30,148 nucleotides of DNA from Phoronis australis (Eukaryota > Phoronida > Phoronidae). This document shows positions 1 through 10,200 of the stretch, piece after piece; position 1 is the stretch's first letter, and every line of letters begins with the position of its first letter. The notes beneath the pieces were generated by a model that saw only the letters and a program-made list of their open reading frames with translations, did not search any database and was not told the DNA's origin. Both the position numbers and the translations under genes were made by a program. The stretch lies in the NCBI GenBank assembly GCA_002633005.1, contig NMRA01000540.1, forward strand, positions 48,052-78,199. Reading direction: 5' to 3'.

Positions 1-1844
1 ATCGTAAAAATAATCACAAACCTTACCTTTGTATGAGGTCGTGCTTACTTCCTCTCATAGAAGCACCCTTTTTACGCAATCTCAGATTCAGTTGGCACGG
101 CTGCAAGCCATTTCACCATGTATTTAAAGGGCTCGCGAAATCGAGGCTGTTAATCTATCACCACTAGTACACGCACGCCCTCTAGTTATTGTAGATTTTC
201 CGAATAGCCCCATTGAGATAGACCTTGGATGCTACCATAGACTATAGACAACAGGTTCGCAACTCCCGACATTTTTTGTGTACTATACTGGAGGAGGTAC
301 CACTCTGGTGCAGTTTCCGCTTAGTGTATTGTGACGGGAAATTCTAGCATCTACTTAACTGTCCATTATTTCGGCATTGAAACGCTGATGAAAGTCTTCC
401 AATGGTAAAACTGTTGATATCGTGAGTATCTTTAGCAAAGCTATGCTACTACCAATCGACCACACAACAACCGACCATGACTAGCTGACGACGTATTTGC
501 CGGAAATAACACCAGATAATTTAGCCAGGTGTCGCTAGTGAATAATAACGTAACGGCTTATGCGAAAGAGCAGATTTCGTCCGTTAAAAGTGCACGGAGT
601 TAGCGGTCTATGCACTGTAGTCTATGATGCTACATATTTCTAGGCGTAAGTTTCTGAGAACGGGCTACGGCACATTGTCGCAAGCCAAGAAGGGTGAGGG
701 TTAGCACTTTGCTTACTTCATAACAGGCTCGGAAGGTCTTCAGTCTGAGCGAAAGTTCTAGTCCCAAGAAAGGTTTTCTGGTCTAAAGGGCAGTTATTTT
801 CAGTGTAACGATGGCGCCTGTAACCACGAGACCTATGCGATGAAAGTGGGTGTAACGGTCCTACGTGTAACACGTACCAGCTTGTTTTGATGAACAGCAT
901 CGGACTACAATTTTTTGCTTCGTTTGCAGGCGGGTGATATTTTTCCTTTATATATTTAGTTTGGAAAACGCGGTTTTCAAAGCGATTTTAAAGATTGTGG
1001 TCTCTGTATGTGTGTATTCCTTTATTGTGCAAATAAACTATCCTTACCACTTGAAGCCTCGGATAAATTTAGGTTGAGAAGGAACTCATTGCTCTGCATT
1101 TAGGTGTCCATTGTTAAGCTAAACACTGACAGGAAACGTGTTCATTTTACTGAACTGTTGCCAAAATCTTTATCAAGAGTATCCATCGATGTACCTGGCC
1201 AACTGATAATTGTGCATATGCAGCTTTCAACAGAGGCACTACTACAGAATACCTCTTCGCTACAATGACGATCGTCGTTCTACAAAATTGTTCGCCATCT
1301 CAACTGAGGTTAATATCTCAACAATAACTACATGTATAAGTGGCCTATTTATTGAAGAATAAAAAATTTATTCTAGTTAAAAAAATCTTGTGAATCGCGG
1401 AATAGCCACTCATTTCAACCACACTGCCCTGTTTATCAATAATTTCTTATCGGGAGTAGATTTCAGTAACGCTAGGACCTCGCTTAAAAGCAAGCCTTAG
1501 CGACGTTACGCGTGCATTTTAAATGAGAACACGTGATTTTAGCAAGGTCCTAGAGTAGGTAATAGCATTAGTGAACTCTACCCAGGTACTCTCCTTACAT
1601 TCAAAACATGACGAACGTTGATTGTCATAATATAATATGACGCGTCACAAAAGTTGTGAAATAAGCGTATCTTGTTTTCTGTGGTTATACTGCGGTCGGA
1701 ATGGATTTCAGGCGCGTTATTTTAGGTTGATTTAAAAGCTGTTATAATCACGCGTTTCAAAGTCAAGGAAACTAACTTTTGATTAAGACTACTTATCGCT
1801 ACTGATATCTATTGTGTCTCAATAATCATTTGAGTGCTTGAGAC
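1..1844. other. Intergenic; first ~900 bp CpG-rich
   Basis: No exon or RNA gene is recognised. Positions 1-900 have near-balanced base composition and many CpGs: I counted about 32 between 300 and 900, against about 9 in an equal stretch near 5041-5641. The rest of the interval is ordinary AT-rich DNA. The CpG-rich part could be promoter-proximal DNA of a neighbouring gene. Confidence 0.4.
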
Positions 1845-2002
1845 CATGGGCGGATCCAGGATTTTTAGTTAGGGAGAGCCAGGGCAGAGTATTAACCAGG
1901 ATTTTGTCTGTCAGACATTGGCACTCCCGAACTGCCCAATGAAATCTTGGAGAATTTAAGGGGGGGCATGGCTCCCTTGGCCCCCCTCTAAATCCGCCAC
2001 TG
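1845..2002. mobile_element. MITE with 5-bp target duplication (copy A)
   Basis: This 158-bp element starts CATGGGCGGATCCAGGA and ends with the inverted partner, read from the other side as CAGTGGCGGATTTAG. It is flanked on both sides by GAGAC (1840-1844 and 2003-2007). Both ends turn into G/C homopolymer-rich subterminal DNA. It has no coding capacity. Ends of this kind occur in many marine invertebrate genomes; the superfamily is uncertain. Confidence 0.75.
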
Positions 2003-2248
2003 GAGACCGATTTCATAGCGGTCAAAGGTCTAACTCAAAAGTAACGGAAGCCTATAGCCGCTTCAATGAACAGCTTTATTATATTTTGACATACTTTGAA
2101 GTCGACAGCAAATACCAGTGACACCCAGAAGCGTGCTGGCAGCCAGTTAGCGAGCCAGCCAGCTAGCTGTATGACGACTACCTTCAAAATACAACATTTG
2201 CGCAAAGCTACTATTTAGAAGCCAGTGAACGTCCTCGAGCATTCATTG

Positions 2249-2351
2249 CAATGGTGGATTTTGAGGGGGCCAAGGGGGTCATGCGCCCCTCCCCCTAAAA
2301 TTCCAGATTCTCCGCCCTGGCGCCTCAAACTAAATCCTGAACCTGCCCCTG
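2249..2351. mobile_element. MITE with 5-bp target duplication (copy B)
   Basis: This 103-bp element is homologous to the reverse complement of the element at 1845-2002: CAATGGTGGATTTTGAGGGG corresponds to CAGTGGCGGATTTAGAGGGG, then GGCCAAGGG in both. The far end reads CAGGGGCAGGTTCAGGATTTAG from the other strand with substitutions. CATTG flanks both sides (2244-2248 and 2352-2356). It is more diverged and internally deleted relative to copy A. Confidence 0.7.
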
Positions 2352-2578
2352 CATTGCGGGCGCAAGCTTTTCTTGCGCCTCATGATGGAATTTATAATGT
2401 GACATAATTATTCATAATTATTTTTTTCGGGGAAATATACTTTGTTACGTCATGAGATCATTTGCAGAATTTATATCCAAGTACAAAAAGATCTTAACTA
2501 AAAAGTACATTCGTGGTACTCCATACGAAGTTCAAAGATGGTTTTATCTCTTCACCAGGCCTTTGGCTTTGTTGGACC

Positions 2579-2737
2579 ATGCGCGCACCCAGGGGGGGGG
2601 GGGAAAAGTGGGCAAAAAATGATCCGCCCCCGAGAGACAAAAAGTACGAGTCCACTAAATAGCGCAAACGCGCAAATTTTGTTTTTTTTTNCCAGAAATT
2701 CCCCCCCCCCCCCATATTAAAGGCTGGGTGCGCGCAT
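2579..2737. repeat. Inverted-repeat element with G12/C13 runs and an N
   Basis: A perfect 14-bp inverted repeat, ATGCGCGCACCCAG at 2579-2592 and its complement at 2724-2737, bounds the segment. Just inside lie a run of 12 G (2592-2603) and a run of 13 C (2701-2713), so the ends could form a hairpin. The base at 2691 is N after a T run. No clear target duplication is seen. ORFs across it are artefacts of the homopolymers. Confidence 0.6.
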
Positions 2738-3511
2738 AGCCCGTTGGAATTAGTCATTTATACAGGAGTTTCGGATTCAGAAACAGTTTGATGCCCGCTA
2801 CTCAGCATTGGAAACTGGCTCTCAAATTCAGTAGGATCTACCCCTGCCCTGAGACTTGTGACTTCTGTGTGACTGTTACAGGCCTGTCTTACATCTATCA
2901 TACACATTGCACCTTCATTATAGCCATAGACCTACTCCGACTTATGGGTTCGTCTTCGGACTGCAGACCCTTCGGACCATAATGAGACTGGTAACAACTG
3001 GCTACACGGTATCCGATGTTTAAACTTTTAAAGACCAGTGGACTGACGGAGTTCCGTTTAGTTGAGACAGATAAAATATAGATTTACCGCAAAATTCTGG
3101 AGGCAAACTCATCAGTTTACTGCACCATAACCAGCAGACGACACACGTCTTAAACCCTGTGCCCTAAAGTGGCTAACTTAACTTTATATCCGTGGACGTG
3201 AGTTTAAAAATAATCATTGTGCGACTTTTTCATATTCTTGAAATCTGTGGCAGTGCATTAGCTGATAAGTTACAACAAAGTACTACATGTATATCGCTAT
3301 ACTGACTTAACTGAACTTGAAATTTTGATACTATTCATCATTACATGTTGTTTAGATATCCGTCACGTTGAAACTTTGGCCCATGTCAGAAAATCGATGT
3401 TGCAGCGAATTTTGGTAGATCGCTGCAACCAACCTTGAAAACTTCAACAATTAACCAGTCTACTACGGCTATCTAGATTATTAAAAACTGAAATTATTTT
3501 GAAAATTTTAA
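2738..3511. other. Intergenic, nothing recognised
   Basis: AT-rich sequence with no supported exon, RNA gene or repeat. One short plus-strand ORF at 2788-2982 has no recognisable domain and no context. Confidence 0.4.
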
Positions 3512-3750
3512 AGAGTTCCCACCATGACCCGGTGTGTCTCAAAAAAGAATTTTATTAATACATCTTAAGAGATTTAATATCCTTTAGTATACCTGCTGCT
3601 AAGAAACAAGCGAAAATATTTAAAAATATATTTTTAAGTTATCGGGGTTGTAGGTAATGGGTGGAAGACCGTCTCCGCCGTTGTTGTTTTACCAGTGCGA
3701 TACTGAGGAGTTGTGAGGAAAGTAGCCGCCTTTTTCGCACATGAAAAGGA

Positions 3751-3985
3751 GCGTTTGTCGGTGGAGGCTGTAGTAACAGCAACTGAGAACGTCTCTGTGT
3801 TCAAATTTCCTAACTACATAGATGCACAGAAATGGCATTAGTTTGTGCGGCGCACGAGAGTGTGGAATGCCAGTGTGGAACGTGAGATTCATTTGGGAGA
3901 CACACTTTATTGGCACACTTCACGAAATCGTGCTTCGACCAAACACAAAAACCGCGTTACGATGACGAACTTGCCATCTTGTTAG
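3751..3985 (+). pseudogene. Decayed THAP zinc-finger domain
   Basis: Read with frameshifts, the plus strand gives AFVGGGCSNSN, then (after a one-base shift) TENVSVFKFPNYIDAQKWH, a TAG stop, FVRRTRVWNASVE, and in a third frame VRFIWETHF, with NLPS near the end. This follows the THAP order: C-x4-C-S-N, xFxFPxxxxxxxKW, VRRxxW, C-E-x-H-F, then a C-terminal AVPS-like motif. Both the first and third zinc ligands are altered (Phe and Trp where Cys is expected). At least two frameshifts and one stop make it non-functional. It is presumably a remnant of the transposon's own protein. Confidence 0.6.
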
Positions 3986-4135
3986 TGCATTTGCGAATTT
4001 TACACATAACTAACAAACTGTTCCCATTCTAGAACGAGTGACACCAGGCCCCGGACAACACTTAGGCCTAGTGTGGCATTTGTCAGTGTCTTGTGAAAAT
4101 TGACCACCCTTGCTTCAATTGGTTGTCATGGTGGC

Positions 4136-4351
4136 TCACATATGTCTGCAGCACTTCTCTTGCAAGTGGGCCGAGCAGTTCGTACGGCCCGGCTCTAAGC
4201 CGAGGGGAGTTCGTATTGGGAAATCGAATTTATTGTCTGGTTCTTCAAGTACTTGAGTGATTTCCATATCCTCTCCCATCTCCGTCTGCATAATAATTGC
4301 CCAGTTCGCACTCAAATCGTCCTCGTCTTCTGATCTGCTGTGTTCCGCCAT
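4136..4351 (-). CDS. Acidic 71-aa ORF behind an E2F site, function unknown
   Basis: The ORF starts MAEHSRSEDEDDLSANWAII and continues with MQTEMGEDMEITQVLEEPDN before a less protein-like C-terminus. The first 45 residues have a plausible composition; the rest may be intron read-through, since GTGAGC at the stop could be a donor. It lies inside the inverted-repeat element, on the strand opposite the THAP remnant. A perfect E2F consensus lies about 45 bp upstream. I do not recognise the protein; it may be the first exon of a transposon-borne or captured gene, or chance. Confidence 0.35.
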   Translation of the reverse strand: MAEHSRSEDEDDLSANWAIIMQTEMGEDMEITQVLEEPDNKFDFPIRTPLGLEPGRTNCSAHLQEKCCRHM

Positions 4352-4397
4352 TGCAATTGATTGTCAAGTGACCAAAGGTCTCCCACCCATTACATAA

Positions 4398-4409
4398 TTT
4401 GGCGGGAAA
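4398..4409 (-). promoter_or_regulatory. E2F consensus TTTGGCGGGAAA
   Basis: TTTGGCGGGAAA reads on the plus strand and matches the textbook E2F/DP site in full. It sits upstream of the minus-strand ATG at 4351, in the subterminal zone of the element. A single short match can arise by chance, but its spacing to the ATG is typical of E2F-driven promoters. Confidence 0.4.
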
Positions 4410-4543
4410 CTTGGAAATAACTAATTTGTCTTCACAATTAAAAAATCGCGTAAAAAGTGCTTATGTAATTAGACTTTATAGTATTCATTTCATATTAGCT
4501 AAATGAAACCTCAAAAACTAAGAAATTGCATGGTGGGAACTCT

Positions 4544-7162
4544 TTATATGGCGTCGAAGCAGTAGCCCTACTTTTACCTTGAAATAAAAAATTCTGCCTA
4601 TAAATGTTATACAAGTGTCCTTCAGATTTTCTTGGAAGTTTTAACACCGAACACGCATTTTTGGGAGTTGTTGAGTAGGTTCAAGAATACATTACAGGTT
4701 TCAGGAAGGCGTTATTATTTTTGCGTACCCCATATTTTAAGTGTTTTCAGAATGATTCAACAACGAATGGTTTAAACTGTTATCAATCTGTTCACTGTAA
4801 TGCAATGTTGAAGTCTTCACCTACAAATTGACATATTCCGTCCCTAAGGGCGCGTATTCACCCCTATAAAATACTGCTCTTACCAAGTCAACTGCCGGCA
4901 GTACGATGGCTTCATTGTGTGTAAACTGTGACCTCATCCAAGTATTATTCTCTTAGTGGTCATTTCTTCATCCAAGAAAACCGGCAATGCACTCAGTTGC
5001 ACCGAAGTGAGACGGAAAGTGGCATTTTAGAAATGAATAATTTTTATAACATATAACCTATTTTTATTAGTCTTCACAAGAACGTCATAGCTACCATGGG
5101 CCAGTGTTTTGAGAAAACGTCGGGACTCACAATAACTTCATGCCATTTTGAACACTGATAAAGGATTAATTTTGGCAATTATTTTTATCTCCAATTGGTG
5201 ACATTTCACCCTATTGTCGGTATGTGCCAAAGCCACTTGAAGGCAAAATGCATGAATGTGCTGAAAATTAAGGGAACTCAACACAGTCCACGTCAGGGAC
5301 TAGTGATGCAACTAGTAGTAACACATTAGAAAGCACCATGTACGAACAAATGGTTGACTTTTCATACGTGTTCATATATTTGTATATTTTCAGAATATCA
5401 CCTTACTCCTCAATACCAACAGAGATATGTGAGGCGAAAGATAAGTTAACACAAATGGCGTCCAAGTGAAGTACAATTTATTTCAAGCTCAGAGCATAAT
5501 GTCAACAAAAATAATCCAGCATGCCATATAGTAAAACTAAGAATTTTAATGAATAATATCTGAAAAGCACTATTTGTAGGAAGAAATTTAGAGACTAGCC
5601 CATAGCACATGATGAATAATTTTTGGCTGAACATGTACAGTACACTGTACTAAATGAAATGCCCTTTTAAGCATGACCAAGACAGGTGACGCCTGTGAAC
5701 ATTAAGAACCTACACTCGCCCTTTGAACCAAGTTGAAACCAATGTGGCAGAATTTTGCCAACCGTTTGAACATAGAAATGTCACCTTGTAGCAATGTTTG
5801 TTCCCAGGTAACTTACAGTGTTGAAAAAATCGACCTTATTGGGAAATTATGACTGCGCCCTGTAGAGCAATAAAATTCACCCAAAAGCACAGGATCACAC
5901 AAGTTATCGCGAAATATTGTCAAACATAACACCCAAAGTGCATGATCACAATAGCTTTTCTCCAGAGTGCTTTGCGTCCACAGAACACAGCCCAGATTTT
6001 GTAAATTCGATTTTTGGGCTGTTATGTCAGCTTTTATATTTATCTTCCCTTTTGAAATAAAAGGTAACAAAACACAATTATGGTCAGGGACCTCATTTCC
6101 GTAGTGGATGCCCTTTCAGAAAGTCTTTGTCCTCATTTGTGAAAGTATAGCAAACCGGAATCAAACAAATTGGATCACTGGACAACACAAACACTAACCT
6201 GATTAGTGGCAACGTGACTTACATATTTGAAAAATAGAGTCAATCGTAGGACTTTTTTTACTCTCCTGTCAGAATCACTGAAAATATTCAACAGCCCTGC
6301 CACATTTTTAAACTGCAAATTTCTGCAATTTGAGATTGGGATGTTCTCGCAAAGATACATAAGAACCAGTAAGTAATTGTGAAGATCTGAGCATGATATC
6401 CTGAACCTACAAATCCGTGGCGATCCTTGAAGATTTATGAACAATCAAAATGGCTAGATGGCCCAGCAATCTCTAAGTGATCGTCAGTTTAGAATATTGC
6501 AAACAAGTTCACTAAAATATCTTGAAGTTTTAAGTCAGAATAAAACTACCCTTAAGAAGAAAACTGCTCAAAAGCATTCAAAGATCATTTCTTGCCTCCC
6601 AGTGTTCTTCATAGATATCGCAGTGACCTCTGTTGGTCAAGCAGTGGAAATCGACTTTTTGGCTACCCAAGAACCCCCCCCCCACATTTGCACAGAAAAG
6701 ACGTCAACAGAAATTGTTGAAAGCTGTGACAGATATCTGGCTGCATAATAGTGGCCCAATGTCTGCTGAGCAGACACTGTCATAACAGAACAATAATTCA
6801 AAACACAAAATCCAGGTTTTGTTCAGACTGACAATAATAATGTCGTGGCAAATGTACACAAAAAGGTACGGCAAACTCGCGAGTGATTCCACCGTTCTTT
6901 TCAGCTGCCTTAATCCACTTTGACAAATGACCTAGAATGGCAAAAAAAAATCGAGAGACTCCTTCGTTCTCAGACGGCGTCTCCAGCACTACTGCTTAAC
7001 ATTCAATCTTCAAAATACCTTTGACAAATAGTAATTCGACTCTGACAGAATTCCAGTATTTCTTGAATTGCCACACATTGTGCTCAATTCCCAAGCACCT
7101 GTTTTGGGGCACTGAGCTCAGACTGGCAGGTGCCAGCTGCATGCCCACCCAATGTAGGCTAA
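4544..7162. other. Downstream flank and probable VARS 3' UTR
   Basis: No exon is supported. The part from about 5460 to 7162 may be VARS 3' UTR on the minus strand if the canonical signals near 5480-5550 are used. A 96-aa plus-strand ORF at 6458-6748 has no recognisable domain and lies antisense to this stretch, so I do not call it. Confidence 0.35.
5477..5550 (-). promoter_or_regulatory. Candidate VARS poly(A) signals
   Basis: Reading the minus strand downstream of the stop, the first canonical signals I see are ATTAAA (5545-5550) and AATAAA (5477-5482). The latter is followed within 40 nt by a T/G-rich stretch. They would give a 3' UTR of about 1.6-1.7 kb. A non-canonical nearer signal is possible. 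Confidence 0.25.
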
Positions 7163-7228
7163 CTACATCTTTAGCACGGTGGCTATGGCATCCTGTAACT
7201 TTTTGATTTCAAGCTGCATGTGCTCCAT
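7163..7228 (-). CDS. VARS1: VARS last exon, coiled-coil end and stop
   Basis: The exon encodes [20 protein letters not shown], then M and a TAG stop at 7163-7165. Vertebrate ValRS ends in a similar helix (ELRKVDEAIALFQKML), so the stop position agrees. The acceptor is ATCTCCCACCAG in phase 0. No other coding exon is needed after it. Confidence 0.92.
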   Translation of the reverse strand: MEHMQLEIKKLQDAIATVLKM

Positions 7229-10200
7229 CTGGTGGGAGATAAAAAACACAAGAGATTGTTAAATGGCAACATAGAGGATGGGGCACCAAGAGACAACCCC
7301 ATATTTAAGTAAAACGGAAATACATTTTGATCATAGGGAGTCAGAGCTGTTTCCCAAAATTACTTCTAAAATGAATGAGGAATAATTTGAGATCAATTAA
7401 CTGATGCCAATTGGTTTAAATTAAAGTTAAGTTATTTTGACAATACATGTGTACAGTACCCCTAACAAAATGACACAATAAAACAAATAGACTCTATTGG
7501 TTGCAGATCGACCCATAGTTCACGGGTATTAACACCATGTATTGCGTCAAATGGAAAAGCCTCTCACCCTTTCGGCATTTTGTTTGCGCACTTCTTCTGG
7601 CACTTTAATCTCGTAGTCCTGCTTCGCACACGTCTGGCTCAGCTTGTCCAAAGAGGTCTCCAGTGTCTGCAGTTTGTTTTGTAATTTCTCTTTCTCCTTA
7701 TCCACGTCTATCAGACCCTGGAACACACAGCTCCATGGTAAAACCATAATTCAACACAAATAGCCCAACCACACAGGTATGGCGGACAAGACGGGGCTGC
7801 ATTCAACAGCTGCAAGAAACTTGCGCAAGCATAGTCTTCCCAAGGTACATGTAAGTGAAGTCATTGATCACACCAATTTTTTCTGGAAGACGTCTTACAT
7901 CTATGAAGCACAGCCCTGTGTCATCTTCAGACGTGTGAAACATAAATATTTTGCGGAGTGAATGATGCCCAGACGTCCGAAATTCACTGGGGGATGGCTG
8001 ACGTAAGACTTGCGTTGCTGGGCATCTGGCCACACCAGGTGTTTGGTGGTACCTCATATCACAAAATCTTAAAATATCTTTCTCAATAGAAACATACTTG
8101 GCTACATTTTGCCATTTGCATATTTTGGTTGGCAAAGGACATTTTTAATATACACAACTTTCAGAATCCTTATTGTTTTTTTTACTTTACTCATATACTG
8201 GTTTTAGTATCCAATTGTGGATCGGAATTACCTCATTTAGTTACAGAATTTATCTTGACTTGTAAAATCTGTCTATCTAAACAGAAAACTATGGCACAAT
8301 TATATTGGAAACTGTTGACATTTTTTACACAGAACAAGACGTCGCATGCATGATGAACGGTATGAAGTGATACCATCACAACAGACGGGTTTTGACTGGT
8401 CCCAACAGGTCACATGACAGCTAAAGGGCGACAGCAACAGACAAGCTTACATGTTACAAAGGCATCAATTATAAACTATAATTAGAAAATAATTATGAAA
8501 GCCAGACCTTCCAATCTCGTGAGCTTGTTGGCCCATTTCTGACAACACATTCAGAATGGGTCACCTGTACACACTCCTTGAGACTGAGTTTGCTGATCCT
8601 CGTCTCCCCAGTTTACCGAAAGGTTGCATAATTTGCAGTCTTGCGGGGACCTTAGGCTCATGATTTTTTCACACCAAATTTGAACTCAATAACAGCTCCC
8701 TACCTTCAGCATAAGACAGGCCTCGCATCGTGCGTTTACCGTGACAATAGCACATCCCTCTGGAATGTCCTTATTCACCAGTGTGCTCACATTTGTCGAC
8801 ATAGTCATTGTCTGAATGAAGCCAATGTAGTCCTTTAGCTGACCAGCCAGGTCATCGTCATGGCAACGAATGTACACTGAAACGCACAAGGTCATATATA
8901 AATTTTATTGCCAGCATAATCAGAGACATTCAACAAAGTGCGAAAGGTCCATGAAATTATCTCCATAACTAGGTATATTTTCAGAGAGTTTGCACTTTCA
9001 CTCAAATGCAATTTGTTAGAAAAATGTTGTGTGGGCACAAAACATCCATGTCAATTTTCCAGCAGTATGTTGGTTGCGTGCTTTGTTGCCCAGACCCCAG
9101 CAACTGACAGCTGCCCTTTACAAGCATACACTAGTTTGGATGCACCTATGACAGCCAGCAAGTGTGTGCGAGAAATTTTCTTTGAATATATTGCTATTTA
9201 CAACCCATGATCAATCACTCACTAGACTACGGTGTTTCAATAAATTTGGCAAAAACAGTTTACTTAATCTCTACCCCCAAAAGCTTTGAAATTCTTCTCA
9301 AAAAATCTGAACCTCATTTGTAAATTCTGATCATGTCTTCTGGAGATAGCCAGAGTTGAAGGAAGAAGGTGATAATACACCAATTACAGAAGAAGTTGAT
9401 TCTTAAATTTTAGCTCGCATAGCGGTGAGTATCAATAGAAGTGGATGCCGCCTTTTGAAAGAACAGAAAACCACACAGAAAAAGGCCAAGAAAATAGTGG
9501 AAAGTGGTTTACAGCAATTCTACTACAACCACAAACTGTTTTACTAGTATGATATCGATTTTTAAATCGATTAAAATTGATTTAGAATTTCAGTTCTGGA
9601 AAATAAATCGCAATTGCTTTATTCCAGATAGATCTCACTTATTTTCTATTTGTGTCCTCTTTATTTGACTTTTTGCTCTTGTTGTTCTTAACACCACTTA
9701 TCTCTGCTGTCTTTCTTTTTCTTTTCAATTTTTCTTCATTCTCTCTTAACAACTTGTCAGCCAAAACAGAACTGTAACCCTTTGAGACTTTGTCGGTGCA
9801 AGTTGATCATTGAACCTCGATACAATTGTTCTAATAAATTAACCAATATCGTATTGTTTGATTTTTTCTCACCTTTAACAGGCTTCTGCAATCATAAATA
9901 AATAAATAAATACCCAAGTTGTATTTGCATTTTATTGCTCAATCTCTTCTTTTATTTTTGATTATGTCATGCTGTGTTGTATGTAACAATGCAATATAGT
10001 GAAATAAAGTCAATGTTTTACTTTATTGGTGGCCATTCTCTATCAATTCAAGTATTTTAATTTTCTTCAAATAAATTCAAAATGCTTTAACCAAAAATTT
10101 CAACATAAATGTTGAGCTCAGTACTTTGTTTTGCAATAAAAAACAAGTGGAGAATATTTTGATGACCAAGGCGTGGGCCGAAACTGTTAAGCACCCAGGG

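Larger units (their letters stand above)
3512..4543. mobile_element. ~1-kb inverted-repeat element carrying a THAP-domain remnant
   Basis: The ends are a perfect 15-bp inverted repeat, AGAGTTCCCACCATG at 3512-3526 and its complement at 4529-4543. A second inverted block lies about 145 bp inside each end: GTAATGGGTGGAAGACC at 3654-3670, and its complement with one mismatch at 4377-4393. Flanks are TTAA on the left and TTAT on the right; alternatively a TA duplication with ends starting AAGAG. The core is CpG-rich compared with its surroundings. THAP domains occur in P-element and Kolobok transposons, and Kolobok duplicates TTAA, so either is possible. Confidence 0.65.

Noticed and set aside
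6458-6748. 96-aa plus-strand ORF downstream of VARS
   Set aside because: No recognisable domain, no promoter or splice context, and antisense to the probable 3' UTR.
7803-8135. 110-aa minus-strand ORF in a VARS intron
   Set aside because: No match to ValRS at this position; flanking exons already join in phase without it.
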